Positions 42,012 to 51,307 of a stretch of DNA of 53,576 nucleotides are shown here, in pieces; the stretch's first letter is position 1, and each line of letters begins with the position of its first letter. The DNA comes from an uncultured Blautia sp. (lineage in GTDB: Bacteria > Bacillota > Clostridia > Lachnospirales > Lachnospiraceae): NCBI GenBank assembly GCA_900541345.1, contig UQJE01000010.1:1-53576 (forward strand). The letters are read 5' to 3'. The position numbers and the translations under genes were made by a program. The notes beneath the pieces were generated by a model. That model was not told where the DNA came from. It searched no databases and was given only the letters and a program-made list of their open reading frames with translations.

Positions 42012-44537
42012 ATGAAGACACTGGAACTGAAAGACGGTTTTTACTGGGCAGGAATTGTAGACGACAGTCTGCGCGTATTTGACATTATTATGTATACGGA
42101 ATTTGGAACAACATACAATTCCTACGTATGGAAAACAGGGGACAAGACGATTCTTTTTGAGACTGCAAAAGGCAAATGCTTTGATGAGTATCTTGACAAG
42201 TTAAAAGAGATCATTGATGTGACAAAGATTGATTATCTTGTAGTGAGCCATACAGAGCCGGATCATGCAGGAAGCATTGAGATGCTTCTCGAGTACAGCC
42301 CGCAGATGAAGGTAATCGCTACCGGTTGTGCCATCGGATTTTTAAAGGAAATTGTCAATCGGGACTTCTGTGCCATTGCAGTGAAGGATAATCAGGAAAT
42401 GGTGATCGGAGGAAAAACTCTGAAATTTATGATTGTTCCGAATCTCCACTGGCCGGATACGATGTATACCTATATTGAGGAAGAAGGCATTCTTGTAACA
42501 TGCGATTCCTTCGGATCTCATTATGGCTTCCAGGACGTTCTTGTAAGCAAAGTAGAGAACAGAGACGACTACATGAAGGCTGCAAAATATTATTTTGACT
42601 GTATTATCGGACCGTTTAAGCCATATATGTTAAAGGCTTTAAAAAGAGTAAGAGAACTTCCTGTTTCCATGATCTGTCCGGGACATGGACCGGTTCTTGA
42701 TGAAAGAATCCAGGAAATGTACGATACGTATGAAGACTGGTGTACGGTTATTAATCCAAATAAGAAAAAGACAGTTGTTATTCCATATGTAAGCGCTTAC
42801 GGCTATACTGCGCAGCTTGCAGAAAAAATTGCAGAGGGTATCAAAGACAGCGGAGATGTGGATGTGCGCTGTTACGATATGGTAGAAGCAGACCAGGCAA
42901 AGGTACTGGAGGAAATCGGTTTTGCAGACGGACTTCTTTTTGGTACGCCTACTATCGTGGGAGAGGCGTTAAAGCCAATCTGGGATCTTACAACTTCTAT
43001 TTTTGCAGGCACACATGGCGGAAAACTTGCAAGTGCGTTTGGAAGCTATGGCTGGAGCGGAGAGGGCGTTCCTCATATTATGGAGCGTTTAAAACAGCTT
43101 AAAATGAAGGTGACAGACAGCTTCCGTGTGCGCTTTAAACCAAGCGAGGTGCAGCTTCTTGACGCTTACGAATACGGCTATAATTTCGGCTGCATTCTTC
43201 AGGAAAAAGAGAATCCAAAGAAAACAGGAGCACGTACACTTGTAAAATGTCTTGTTTGCGGCGAAATTTTTGATTCCTCCCTTGACATCTGCCCAGTCTG
43301 CGGTGTTGGACGGGAGAACTTTGTACCGTATGAAAAAGAAGAAACTTCTTTCAGAAAAGATTCAGACGAGTTTTATGTAATCCTCGGAAATGGAGCGGCA
43401 GGTTTAAGTGCTGCAAAGGCAATCCGCGAGCGTGACCTTACAGGTTCTGTAATTATGATTTCCAACGAGCCGTATTCTACCTACAACCGTCCGATGCTTA
43501 CAAAAGCTCTTGCTGCAGGACTCAAAGCGGAGGAAATTGCAGTGGAAGAAGAAAGCTGGTATAAAGAAAACAACATTCACCAGATTCTCGGAAAAGAAGT
43601 AAAAGTTATCGATGAGAAAGAAAAAGAAGTAGAGCTTTCTGACGGCACAAAACTGAAATACACAAAACTGATTTATGCGCTTGGTTCCGAGTGCTTTGTT
43701 CCGCCAATCCCGGGAGCAGACAGAGAAGGTGTGATTGCAATTCGCCGTATGTCTGATATTGAAAAAATTGAGTCTATGCTGGAGCGTGTAAATCATGCAG
43801 TTGTAATAGGCGGCGGTGTTCTTGGTCTGGAAGCTGCATGGGAACTTAGAAAGCTTAAAAAAGAGGTGACAGTTCTTGAACTTGCACCGCAGATTATGGG
43901 TCGCCAGCTTGATGCGGCTGCCAGTGAAATGTTGGTAAATATCAGCGAGGCAGCAGGGATTTCTATTCATACAGGCGTACAGATTTCTGAAATTACAGGA
44001 GAAGAATCTGCGAAACGTGTATCTCTTGCTGACGGAAGGGTATTCCCGGCAGAGCTTGTTATCATTTCTGCTGGCGTTCGTGCCAATACAGCCCTTGCAG
44101 GTACAGCAGGAGTGGAGATAAACAGAGGAATTCTTGTAAACGCAAATATGGAAACAAACGTGGAAAATATCTATGCATGTGGAGACTGTGCGGAATTTGA
44201 AGGCATTAATTACGCAATATGGCCGCAGGCGTTGGAGCAGGGAGAAACTGCAGGTGCAAATGCAGCGGGAGAAAAGAAAGAATATACTACTGTTTCCGCA
44301 GGTCTTTCTTTCCACGGAATGAATACTTCTCTTTACGCAATCGGCGACAACGGAAAAGACAGCGGGAAAAAATATCGTACAGCAGAATTTAAAGACGAAC
44401 TGAGAAAACAGTACGAAAAATATTATTTCTTTAATAACCGTCTCTGTGGTGCTATCTTAATTGGGGATACCTCCAAAATGGCTAGGGTGACAGAGGCTGT
44501 AGAAAAAAAGCAAACATTTCAGGAGTTTTTTGCCTGA
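42012..44537 (+). CDS. FprA-type flavodiiron protein fused to rubredoxin and NAD(P)H:rubredoxin reductase
   Basis: An 841-residue three-part enzyme. Residues 1-~250 form the metallo-beta-lactamase-like diiron domain with SHTEPDHAGSIE near 79-90 and CPGHGPV near 222-228. Residues ~255-395 are a flavodoxin domain (FMN). A rubredoxin follows at ~413-440 with two CxxC pairs (CLVCGEIF, CPVCG). From ~455 on comes an FAD/NAD(P) pyridine-nucleotide oxidoreductase (GNGAAGLSAAKAI, IGGGVLGLEAAW, YACGDCAEF). The fusion lets NAD(P)H reduce O2 to water, or NO to N2O, in a single chain. This is a strong sign of an anaerobe protecting itself from oxygen. Confidence 0.95.
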   Translation: MKTLELKDGFYWAGIVDDSLRVFDIIMYTEFGTTYNSYVWKTGDKTILFETAKGKCFDEYLDKLKEIIDVTKIDYLVVSHTEPDHAGSIEMLLEYSPQMKVIATGCAIGFLKEIVNRDFCAIAVKDNQEMVIGGKTLKFMIVPNLHWPDTMYTYIEEEGILVTCDSFGSHYGFQDVLVSKVENRDDYMKAAKYYFDCIIGPFKPYMLKALKRVRELPVSMICPGHGPVLDERIQEMYDTYEDWCTVINPNKKKTVVIPYVSAYGYTAQLAEKIAEGIKDSGDVDVRCYDMVEADQAKVLEEIGFADGLLFGTPTIVGEALKPIWDLTTSIFAGTHGGKLASAFGSYGWSGEGVPHIMERLKQLKMKVTDSFRVRFKPSEVQLLDAYEYGYNFGCILQEKENPKKTGARTLVKCLVCGEIFDSSLDICPVCGVGRENFVPYEKEETSFRKDSDEFYVILGNGAAGLSAAKAIRERDLTGSVIMISNEPYSTYNRPMLTKALAAGLKAEEIAVEEESWYKENNIHQILGKEVKVIDEKEKEVELSDGTKLKYTKLIYALGSECFVPPIPGADREGVIAIRRMSDIEKIESMLERVNHAVVIGGGVLGLEAAWELRKLKKEVTVLELAPQIMGRQLDAAASEMLVNISEAAGISIHTGVQISEITGEESAKRVSLADGRVFPAELVIISAGVRANTALAGTAGVEINRGILVNANMETNVENIYACGDCAEFEGINYAIWPQALEQGETAGANAAGEKKEYTTVSAGLSFHGMNTSLYAIGDNGKDSGKKYRTAEFKDELRKQYEKYYFFNNRLCGAILIGDTSKMARVTEAVEKKQTFQEFFA

Positions 44538-44549
44538 TAAAGGAGAGTC

Positions 44550-45734
44550 ATGACAAAAAACCTTGAATACAAAGGTCGGTTTTCGGAGTATACAGATGAG
44601 CTTTTAAGACTGCGGCATCATTTTCATCAGTATCCGGAGCTTGCTCTTCAGGAAAAAGAGACATCTTCTTTTATTCAGTCCTATATGGAGAAACTGGGGT
44701 ATGTACTTGCCCCGGTTCCTCCTACAGGCTGGATAGCAGAGCTTCCCAAATTGAAAGACAAAGAGAGATGTATTGTCCTTCGTGCGGAGATGGATGCGCT
44801 TCCCATAGAGGAGAAAACAGGGCTTCCCTATGCTTCGAAAAATGTCGGATGTATGCATGCCTGCGGGCACGATGCCATTCTTGCCTCCGCTCTGGTTCTT
44901 GCCAGAATCATTGCAGAGGAGAAAGACACCTTCCCTGTTTCTGTTCGTTTTCTTTTTGAGCCGGCGGAGGAGATCGGCGAGGGCGCTGCCAGAATGATTG
45001 AGGCAGGAGCGCTTGACGGTGTGGATGCGTTCCTTATGTTCCACTATGCAGGAGATGAACTCTTTGGAATGACGGTGCATGAAGGACAGGCTTCCTCTAT
45101 GATCGGCGGAATGGAAATCCATATCCACGGAAAATCCAGCCACTGGTGCGAGGCGGAACAAGGTATAGATGCTATTTATGGGGCTTCTGTGGCTGCAAAG
45201 GCGATTTATGAGCTGAACCGGGAGTATAAGGGCAGCGGGAAATCCCTGATCGGAATCGGAAGTATTCACGGCGGAGAGTATGCAAATATCATTGCAGATC
45301 ACGTAGTGATGAAAGGAAACATACGCGCATGTAAGGAAGAGGATTATCGAAGGCTTCAAAAAAGTCTGAAAGATATTCTGAAAAAAACAGAAGAAGAGAC
45401 AGGAACGGAGATTGTTGTGAGAGAGCCAAAGCCGCCAGTTTTTCCTTTCTCAAATGATGTGCTTCTCACAGAAGCAGTAAAAAAAGCTGGAAAAAAAGTA
45501 TTTAAAGAGCGTTTCTGGACAGAGGGCGAAGAGGAACTTTTTCTTTCCGGAGATAATGCCTATCGGTATTTTCAGAAGGTAAAAGGTGTTTTTGCTGTAT
45601 TTCTGGCAGGGCTTAAAGAGGAAAACTACCCTCTTCATCATGCAAAATTCCAGATTGATGAAGCAGTCCTTCCATATAGCGTGGAGGCTCTTTACGAAAT
45701 TATAAAAGAAGCGGGAAGAGAGGAAACCATATGA
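44550..45734 (+). CDS. M20D family amidohydrolase (aminoacylase/hippurate-hydrolase type)
   Basis: A 394-residue M20 metallohydrolase. Typical motifs are LRHHFHQYPELALQE near residues 22-36, RAEMDALPIEEKTGLPY near 75-91, MHACGHDAILA near 97-107, and FEPAEEIGEGA near 132-142 with the catalytic glutamates. The family removes acyl groups from N-acyl amino acids and related amides. It starts 12 bases after the flavodiiron gene with GGAGAG as ribosome site, and its stop overlaps the phosphatase-like gene (ATGA), so the two are co-translated. The substrate is not known. Confidence 0.92.
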   Translation: MTKNLEYKGRFSEYTDELLRLRHHFHQYPELALQEKETSSFIQSYMEKLGYVLAPVPPTGWIAELPKLKDKERCIVLRAEMDALPIEEKTGLPYASKNVGCMHACGHDAILASALVLARIIAEEKDTFPVSVRFLFEPAEEIGEGAARMIEAGALDGVDAFLMFHYAGDELFGMTVHEGQASSMIGGMEIHIHGKSSHWCEAEQGIDAIYGASVAAKAIYELNREYKGSGKSLIGIGSIHGGEYANIIADHVVMKGNIRACKEEDYRRLQKSLKDILKKTEEETGTEIVVREPKPPVFPFSNDVLLTEAVKKAGKKVFKERFWTEGEEELFLSGDNAYRYFQKVKGVFAVFLAGLKEENYPLHHAKFQIDEAVLPYSVEALYEIIKEAGREETI

Positions 45735-46783
45735 AATACGGAAAAATACGCATAGAGGACGGTTATCTGATATTCACAAAGCATATGATGATGAATAATC
45801 TTCCCTGCAAGGATATACTCTGGGCATATATGAGACGGGAGGGAATGGACGGCGTGGAGGAACGTCAGCTCATTTCTAATTATCTTGTCATCATTACAAG
45901 AAGAAGAAAACGCTATAAATTTGATATGACGGAGCGGGAAGTGCAGGAGTGTATCCGGCTTTTGAAGGTTCTGAATCCGGAAATGGCAGTGGGATTTCCA
46001 AAAGGAGGAAGACTGCCTCTTCAAAATCTGTGGAACACCAGAGATTTAGGGGCGATTATCACAGAAGATGAACGTCATATCCTTCCGAGAAGACTTTTAA
46101 GAAGCGGGGATCTGTATCATCTTTCTCTGGCAGATCAGAAGGCACTTTGTGAGGAATACCGTCTGACTACGGTAATCGATCTTCGGACAGAGGCAGAGGC
46201 AAAGGAACGTCCGGATACTATTTTACCGGGAGTGGAGTATTACCGTATTCCTGTTCTGGACGAACCGCATCCTGGCATTACACATGTTCGGGATATGGAT
46301 CGGGAGTTTTTGAAAAATCAGAAAGATCCGGGAAAATTCATGGAAAAAATATATGAGGAAATTTTAAATGACCAGTATTCTGTGAAACAGTATGCCCGTT
46401 TTATAGACGTTCTTCTCCACCATGAAAACGGCGCTGTCCTGTGGCACTGCAGCACAGGAAAAGATCTGACGGGCATTGCCACGGCAATTCTTCTCTGTGC
46501 GCTTGGCGTTTCCGGAAATGAAATCCGGGAAGATTATCGGAGAACAGACAGCTGCCTGGAAAAAGAGAAGATTTATACCATGCGTTTCCTGGAAAGCTGC
46601 CTGAATACAGGAAAACGGGAAGCAGAAAATGCAGAGGTATTTTTTACCACAGAGCAGCAGTGGCTTGACAGGGCATTTGCTGTTTTGGAGAAAAATTATG
46701 GTTCCGTAGAGCAGTTTTTAAAGAAAGGCTTATATTTAACGCCAAAAGCCCAGGACGAGCTTAGAAGCAAGTATCTGATATGA
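45731..46783 (+). CDS. Tyrosine-phosphatase-like protein with Arg-to-Leu change in the P-loop
   Basis: A 350-residue protein. Residues 1-~90 form a small basic domain (PH-like, unassigned); residues ~100-350 match the LptP/PTP family of bacterial tyrosine and lipid phosphatases (NTRDLG near 102, RSGDLYHLS near 125). The active-site loop should be HCxxGKDRTG; here it reads HCSTGKDLTG with Cys at 240 and Leu at 246. The codon is CTG (46466-46468), one base from CGG. The loss of the arginine that holds phosphate predicts little or no catalysis. Either a pseudophosphatase or a recent mutation. It overlaps the M20 gene by 4 bases and is followed by a terminator. Confidence 0.88.
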   Translation: MKYGKIRIEDGYLIFTKHMMMNNLPCKDILWAYMRREGMDGVEERQLISNYLVIITRRRKRYKFDMTEREVQECIRLLKVLNPEMAVGFPKGGRLPLQNLWNTRDLGAIITEDERHILPRRLLRSGDLYHLSLADQKALCEEYRLTTVIDLRTEAEAKERPDTILPGVEYYRIPVLDEPHPGITHVRDMDREFLKNQKDPGKFMEKIYEEILNDQYSVKQYARFIDVLLHHENGAVLWHCSTGKDLTGIATAILLCALGVSGNEIREDYRRTDSCLEKEKIYTMRFLESCLNTGKREAENAEVFFTTEQQWLDRAFAVLEKNYGSVEQFLKKGLYLTPKAQDELRSKYLI

Positions 46784-46821
46784 AAAAATTTATAAAAAAT
46801 TCTGTTTTTTTGAAAAAATAA

Positions 46822-46853
46822 CCCCCCTACGGGCTTGTAGGGGGGATTTTTCC
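46822..46853 (+). terminator. Intrinsic terminator before the ABC operon
   Basis: CCCCCCTAC (46822-46830) pairs with GTAGGGGGG (46837-46845) across GGGCTT and is followed by ATTTTTCC. Confidence 0.93.
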
Positions 46854-46894
46854 CCTTTATAATGAAGAAAGTTAAAAGAAGGAGGACGTTACAA

Positions 46895-48484
46895 ATGAAG
46901 TTAAAAAAAATTACAGGTTTTATCAGTGCTCTGGCCCTGGCAGCATCTTTGCTCATTATGCCTTCTGCAAGAGTGCAGGCTGGAGCAGAGGATTCCTCTG
47001 TCGTTGTTACTATGCCAACTACATCAGAGCCGGAATCCGGATTTGACCCGGCATATGGATGGGGAGCTGGAGAACACGTACATGAGCCGCTTATTCAGAG
47101 TACTCTCGTGCGCACAACAAAGGATCTGAAAATTGAGAACGACCTGGCAACCGAATATTCCTGCAGTGAAGATAAGTTGACATGGACAGTAAAAATCCGT
47201 GACGATGTAAAATTTACAGACGGAGAGCCGCTTACTGCACAGGATGTTGCTTTTACATATAATACCTGCAGAGATGAAAGTACAGTTAACGATTTTACCA
47301 TGTTAAAAGAAGCCGTTGCAGTAGATGATACAACTGTAGAATTTCACATGAACGAGCCGTATTCCATCTGGCCGTATACAATGGCGATCGTGGGAATCGT
47401 ACCGGAGCACGCTTACAGTGATACATACGGACAGAATCCTATCGGTTCCGGACGTTACATTATGAAACAGTGGGATAAGGGGCAGCAGGTAATTTTTGAG
47501 GCGAATCCGGATTATTACGGAGAGGAGCCAAAGATTAAAAAGCTTACCGTTCTTTTTATGGAAGAGGACGCAGCCCTTGCAGCGGCTATGGCAGGACAGG
47601 CAGATGTGGCACATACGGCAGCTTCCTACAGTGACCAGGAAATCGAAGGATATAACCTGATGCGTGTAGATACAGTTGACAACAGAGGATTTAACCTTCC
47701 CGCAACAGAGCCGGAAGAAAAAGATGGAATTGTTTACGGAAATTCCCTGACTTCTGATGTGAATGTGCGTCGTGCCATTAATCTTGCCATCGACAGAGAA
47801 GAAATGATCGATAATGTGCTGAATGGTTACGGAACGGTTGCATACAGTGTATGTGATAAAATGCCGTGGTATAATGATGAGGCAGTGACAGAATACGATC
47901 TGGAGGGGGCAAAAGCTCTTATGGACGAGGCAGGCTGGACAGAGGGAAAAGACGGCATCCGTGAAAAAGATGGAGAAAAGGCAGAGCTGACCCTTATGTT
48001 CAATAATGGAGATTCTGTTCGTCAGGCGCTTGCAGAGGATACGGCAAATCAGCTTCGTGAGCTCGGAATCGATGTGAAAACAGAAGGTGTAGGCTGGGAT
48101 ACTGCATATGACCGTGCACAGTCTGAACCACTTATGTGGGGTTGGGGTGCACATACTCCAATGGAACTTTACAACATTTATCATTCTATGGAGAACACAG
48201 GACTTGCTCAGTATTCTCCTTATGCAAACGAGACAGTAGACAAATATATGGACGAAGCGCTGGAAAGTGACAATCTGGAAGAATCTTATGATCTCTGGAA
48301 AAAAGCACAGTGGGATGGTACAACCGGTATCACACAGGACGGTGATATTCCGTGGATCTGGCTTTGTAATGTGGATCATCTCTATTTCGTTCGCGATGGT
48401 CTTACAGTAGCGGAGCAGAAAATCCATCCTCATGGACATGGCTGGTCTATTGTAAATAATATTGATGAATGGGAATGGGAGTAA
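46895..48484 (+). CDS. Substrate-binding protein of a peptide/nickel-type ABC importer
   Basis: A 529-residue family-5 solute-binding protein. The N-terminus is a signal peptide (KLKK, hydrophobic core, likely cleaved after VQA around residue 30). The body has family-5 features: DVKFTDGEPLTAQDVAFTYN and YIMKQWDKGQQVIFEANPDYYG. Unlike most Gram-positive binding proteins there is no lipobox cysteine near the cleavage site. The ATG at 46895 follows AAGGAGG; an in-frame ATG at 46862 has no such site. It is the first gene of a five-gene operon. The ligand could be a peptide, a metal complex or another small molecule. Confidence 0.9.
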   Translation: MKLKKITGFISALALAASLLIMPSARVQAGAEDSSVVVTMPTTSEPESGFDPAYGWGAGEHVHEPLIQSTLVRTTKDLKIENDLATEYSCSEDKLTWTVKIRDDVKFTDGEPLTAQDVAFTYNTCRDESTVNDFTMLKEAVAVDDTTVEFHMNEPYSIWPYTMAIVGIVPEHAYSDTYGQNPIGSGRYIMKQWDKGQQVIFEANPDYYGEEPKIKKLTVLFMEEDAALAAAMAGQADVAHTAASYSDQEIEGYNLMRVDTVDNRGFNLPATEPEEKDGIVYGNSLTSDVNVRRAINLAIDREEMIDNVLNGYGTVAYSVCDKMPWYNDEAVTEYDLEGAKALMDEAGWTEGKDGIREKDGEKAELTLMFNNGDSVRQALAEDTANQLRELGIDVKTEGVGWDTAYDRAQSEPLMWGWGAHTPMELYNIYHSMENTGLAQYSPYANETVDKYMDEALESDNLEESYDLWKKAQWDGTTGITQDGDIPWIWLCNVDHLYFVRDGLTVAEQKIHPHGHGWSIVNNIDEWEWE

Positions 48485-48488
48485 GATT

Positions 48489-49481
48489 TTGATTAAAAAG
48501 AATGTGACATCATTGATAAAGAATTTTGTAAGAATGATTTTACTTCTTTTTGCAGTCAGCATTGTTACATTTGCCCTTGTTTCCGCCTCCCCCATTGACC
48601 CTTTGCAGGCCAATGTGGGGCAGGCTGCCCTGGGCAGTATGAGCGAGGCGCAGAAAGAAAAACTTCGTTCTTACTGGGGTGTGGATACCCCTCCGGTTCA
48701 GAGATACCTGAACTGGGCAAAGGATTTTATAAAAGGAGATATGGGGACTTCCCTTGTATACCGTCAGCCGGTTGCAAAGGTTATTGCAGTAAAGCTTGGA
48801 AATTCCCTGTTTCTCATGGGACTCGCCTGGATTACATCCGGGCTTTTGGGCTTTCTTCTGGGAGTTCTGGCAGGCGTATTTAAAGGAAAGCCTATAGATA
48901 AGGCAATTAAGGGATATTCTCTTGTAATTGCAAGCACACCGGCATTTTGGCTTGCCCTTCTCCTTCTGATTGTATTTGGGGTATGGCTCCGTGTGCTTCC
49001 CATTGGTTTAAGTGTTCCCATTGGTGTGGAGGCAAGCGGTGTTACATTTCTCGACCGTGTGCGTCATGCTGTTTTGCCTGCTCTTACCTTGAGCATTACC
49101 GGCATTTCCAATATTGCTCTTCATACAAGAGAAAAAATGATTGACATTATGGAAAGCGATTATGTGCTGTTTGCAAGAGCAAGGGGAGAAAGCATCTGGA
49201 GCATTGTGCGCCATCATGGTCTTCGAAATGTCCTTCTTCCTGCCATGACACTGCAGTTTGCTTCTATCAGCGAAATCATAGGTGGTTCTGTATTAGTGGA
49301 ACAGGTATTTTCTTATCCGGGACTCGGGCAGGCGGCTGTGTCTGCGGGAACCGGAAGCGATGTGCCTCTTTTAATGGGAATTACCCTTATCACGGCGGCA
49401 ATTGTATTTTTAGGCAGCTTTATTGCGAACCTTCTTTATGGAACGGTAGATCCGAGGATTCGGAAGGGAGGCGCGCGATGA
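48489..49481 (+). CDS. ABC importer permease (DppB/NikB type)
   Basis: About 330 residues from the TTG at 48489, with six membrane segments. The N-terminal extracellular part (DPLQANVGQAALGSM, then LRSYWGVDTPPVQRYLNW) is typical for DppB/OppB, and the cytoplasmic EAA loop (YVLFARARGESIWSIVRHHGLRN region, split here) is present. TTG 48489 has a GGGAGT ribosome site and lies just after the stop codon of the binding protein; ATG codons at 48462/48465 are inside that gene and lack a site. It overlaps the next permease gene by 4 bases. Confidence 0.92.
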   Translation: MIKKNVTSLIKNFVRMILLLFAVSIVTFALVSASPIDPLQANVGQAALGSMSEAQKEKLRSYWGVDTPPVQRYLNWAKDFIKGDMGTSLVYRQPVAKVIAVKLGNSLFLMGLAWITSGLLGFLLGVLAGVFKGKPIDKAIKGYSLVIASTPAFWLALLLLIVFGVWLRVLPIGLSVPIGVEASGVTFLDRVRHAVLPALTLSITGISNIALHTREKMIDIMESDYVLFARARGESIWSIVRHHGLRNVLLPAMTLQFASISEIIGGSVLVEQVFSYPGLGQAAVSAGTGSDVPLLMGITLITAAIVFLGSFIANLLYGTVDPRIRKGGAR

Positions 49482-50305
49482 GAAGAAAATATAATCAGAG
49501 ACAGAAAGCTAAGGCTCTTCTTATTTTTTCTGTCCTGTTTCTTGCGGCAGTAGCAGTATCCGGCGTCTTTTTAAGAGATGCGGCAATGGTAACAGATTTT
49601 TCCAGAAAAAACATCCCTCCCTGCCTTACCTATCCTTTTGGAACAGACTGGCTTGGAAGAAATATGTTTTACAGAACGCTTACCGGGCTTTCTGCCAGTA
49701 TTTTAATCGGCATCACAGCGGCGGGAGTGAGCGCTTTGATGGCGCTTCTTCTTGGAACAGCAGCTGCAACACTTGGGAAAAAGGCAGATTCTGTCATTTC
49801 CTTTTTTATTGATATGGTGATGGGAATCCCCCATATCCTTCTTCTCATTCTCATTTCCTATGCCTGCGGAAAAGGATTAAAGGGAGTAATCATAGGCGTT
49901 GCCCTCACCCACTGGACTTCTCTTGCAAGACTGATAAGAGGAGAGGTGATGCAGCTTCGCCAGAGCGAATACATTCTTATTGCGGAAAAGCTTGGGCATA
50001 GTAAATTTGCGATTGCAAAAAAACATATGCTGCCCCATCTTCTGCCGCAGTTTCTTGTAGGACTGGTGCTTTTGTTTCCTCATGCCATTCTCCATGAGTC
50101 AAGTATTACATTTCTTGGATTCGGACTTTCGGCAGAACAGCCGGCTATCGGTATTATTTTGTCAGAAAGTATGAAATATCTCATCACAGGAAAATGGTGG
50201 CTGGCAGTTTTTCCGGGAATTATGCTTGTTCTTACTGTGGTTCTTTTCGACAGAGGAGGAAGCGCTCTTCGCAGGATTTTAGACCCGGGCAGCGCACACG
50301 AATAA
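49478..50305 (+). CDS. ABC importer permease (DppC/NikC type)
   Basis: A 275-residue membrane protein. The region after the first helix holds the family's FGTDWLGRNMFYRTLTG motif near residues 50-66, and the EAA loop (IAEKLGHSKFAIAKKHMLPHL) is near 166-186. Six membrane segments are predicted. It pairs with the DppB-type permease to form the channel. Its ATG overlaps the upstream stop (ATGA), and the ATPase gene follows after 9 bases with an AAGGAGA site. Confidence 0.93.
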   Translation: MRRKYNQRQKAKALLIFSVLFLAAVAVSGVFLRDAAMVTDFSRKNIPPCLTYPFGTDWLGRNMFYRTLTGLSASILIGITAAGVSALMALLLGTAAATLGKKADSVISFFIDMVMGIPHILLLILISYACGKGLKGVIIGVALTHWTSLARLIRGEVMQLRQSEYILIAEKLGHSKFAIAKKHMLPHLLPQFLVGLVLLFPHAILHESSITFLGFGLSAEQPAIGIILSESMKYLITGKWWLAVFPGIMLVLTVVLFDRGGSALRRILDPGSAHE

Positions 50306-50314
50306 GGAGAAATT

Positions 50315-51307
50315 ATGAGTTGTACAAACAGACGACATATATTGGAAATTGAAGAGCTGTCCCTTTCTTTTTCCCAGTATGAGAACGAAAGAAGCAGCAG
50401 AAAAATAGAGCTTCCCGTGATTTCAAAGCTGTCCGTCTCCGTCCATGAGGGAGAAATTGTGGCAGTGGTAGGTTCCAGCGGTTCCGGAAAAAGCCTTCTG
50501 GCACACGCTATTTTAGGGCTTCTTCCTTACAACGCAAAGGTAACGGGAAATATGTATTACGATGGAGAGCTTTTGACAGAGGAACGTATCTGTGCTCTCC
50601 GGGGAAATAAAATCGCCTTTGTTCCTCAGAGTACCACTTATCTGGATCCGCTTATGACTGTGGGAAAACAGGTACAGGGTGGAAAAGGAGAAGAGAAGAA
50701 ACGGAAGCAGAGAGGCCTTTTTAAACGGTACGGGCTTGGAGAAGAGGTGGATACAAAGTATCCTTTTGAATGCTCCGGCGGAATGACCCGGCGTGTGCTT
50801 TTAACATCAGCCCTTATGGGAGATCCAGAGCTTATTATTGCAGATGAGCCGACTCCCGGAATGGATCTTGCCCTTGCGAAAAAATCAATGGAAGATTTTC
50901 GGAATTTTGCAGATGAGGGAAAGGGAGTGCTTCTCATCACCCATGATATTGAACTGGCACTTGAGGTGGCAGACAGGATTGCTGTGTTTTATGCGGGAAC
51001 AACAGTGGAAGAAGCGCCTGTATCTGATTTTGCTTCAGAAGAAACTCTTCGTCACCCCTATACAAAAGCTTTGTGGAGAGCGCTTCCTCAGAATGGCTTT
51101 CAGCCGCTTCCGGGTGTGCAGCCTTATGTAAAAGATATGCCGAAAGGCTGCCCATTTGGACCAAGATGCAGCATGTATACAGAAGCGTGCCAGGGAGAAA
51201 TACCCATGCAGAGGGTGGGATGCGGAACTGTGCGCTGCGTTCGTTTTTCGGGAGAGCCTTTGGCAGTGGAGCAGCATCATCATGAGAGAACAGGAGGAAA
51301 AGCATGA
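50315..51307 (+). CDS. ABC importer ATPase (DppD/OppD type)
   Basis: A 330-residue ATPase. Walker A VVGSSGSGKS lies near residues 51-60, the Q-loop FVPQSTTYLDP near 104-114, the signature in the form CSGGMTRR near 152-159, Walker B LIIADEP near 172-178 and the switch histidine in ITHDIE near 209. The C-terminal extension has the OppD/DppD-type cysteine group (CPFGPRC, then two more Cys), known in some members to bind an iron-sulfur cluster. It overlaps the second ATPase gene by 4 bases. Confidence 0.93.
   Translation: MSCTNRRHILEIEELSLSFSQYENERSSRKIELPVISKLSVSVHEGEIVAVVGSSGSGKSLLAHAILGLLPYNAKVTGNMYYDGELLTEERICALRGNKIAFVPQSTTYLDPLMTVGKQVQGGKGEEKKRKQRGLFKRYGLGEEVDTKYPFECSGGMTRRVLLTSALMGDPELIIADEPTPGMDLALAKKSMEDFRNFADEGKGVLLITHDIELALEVADRIAVFYAGTTVEEAPVSDFASEETLRHPYTKALWRALPQNGFQPLPGVQPYVKDMPKGCPFGPRCSMYTEACQGEIPMQRVGCGTVRCVRFSGEPLAVEQHHHERTGGKA

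Noticed and set aside
43404..44315. Open frame of 303 codons on the - strand
   Set aside because: It is antisense to the reductase part of the flavodiiron fusion and reads as low-quality Cys/Phe-rich shadow.
47303..48613. Open frame of 436 codons on the - strand
   Set aside because: It lies opposite the binding-protein gene, has an improbable Cys/His/Ile-rich composition, and no ribosome site or homology that I can see.
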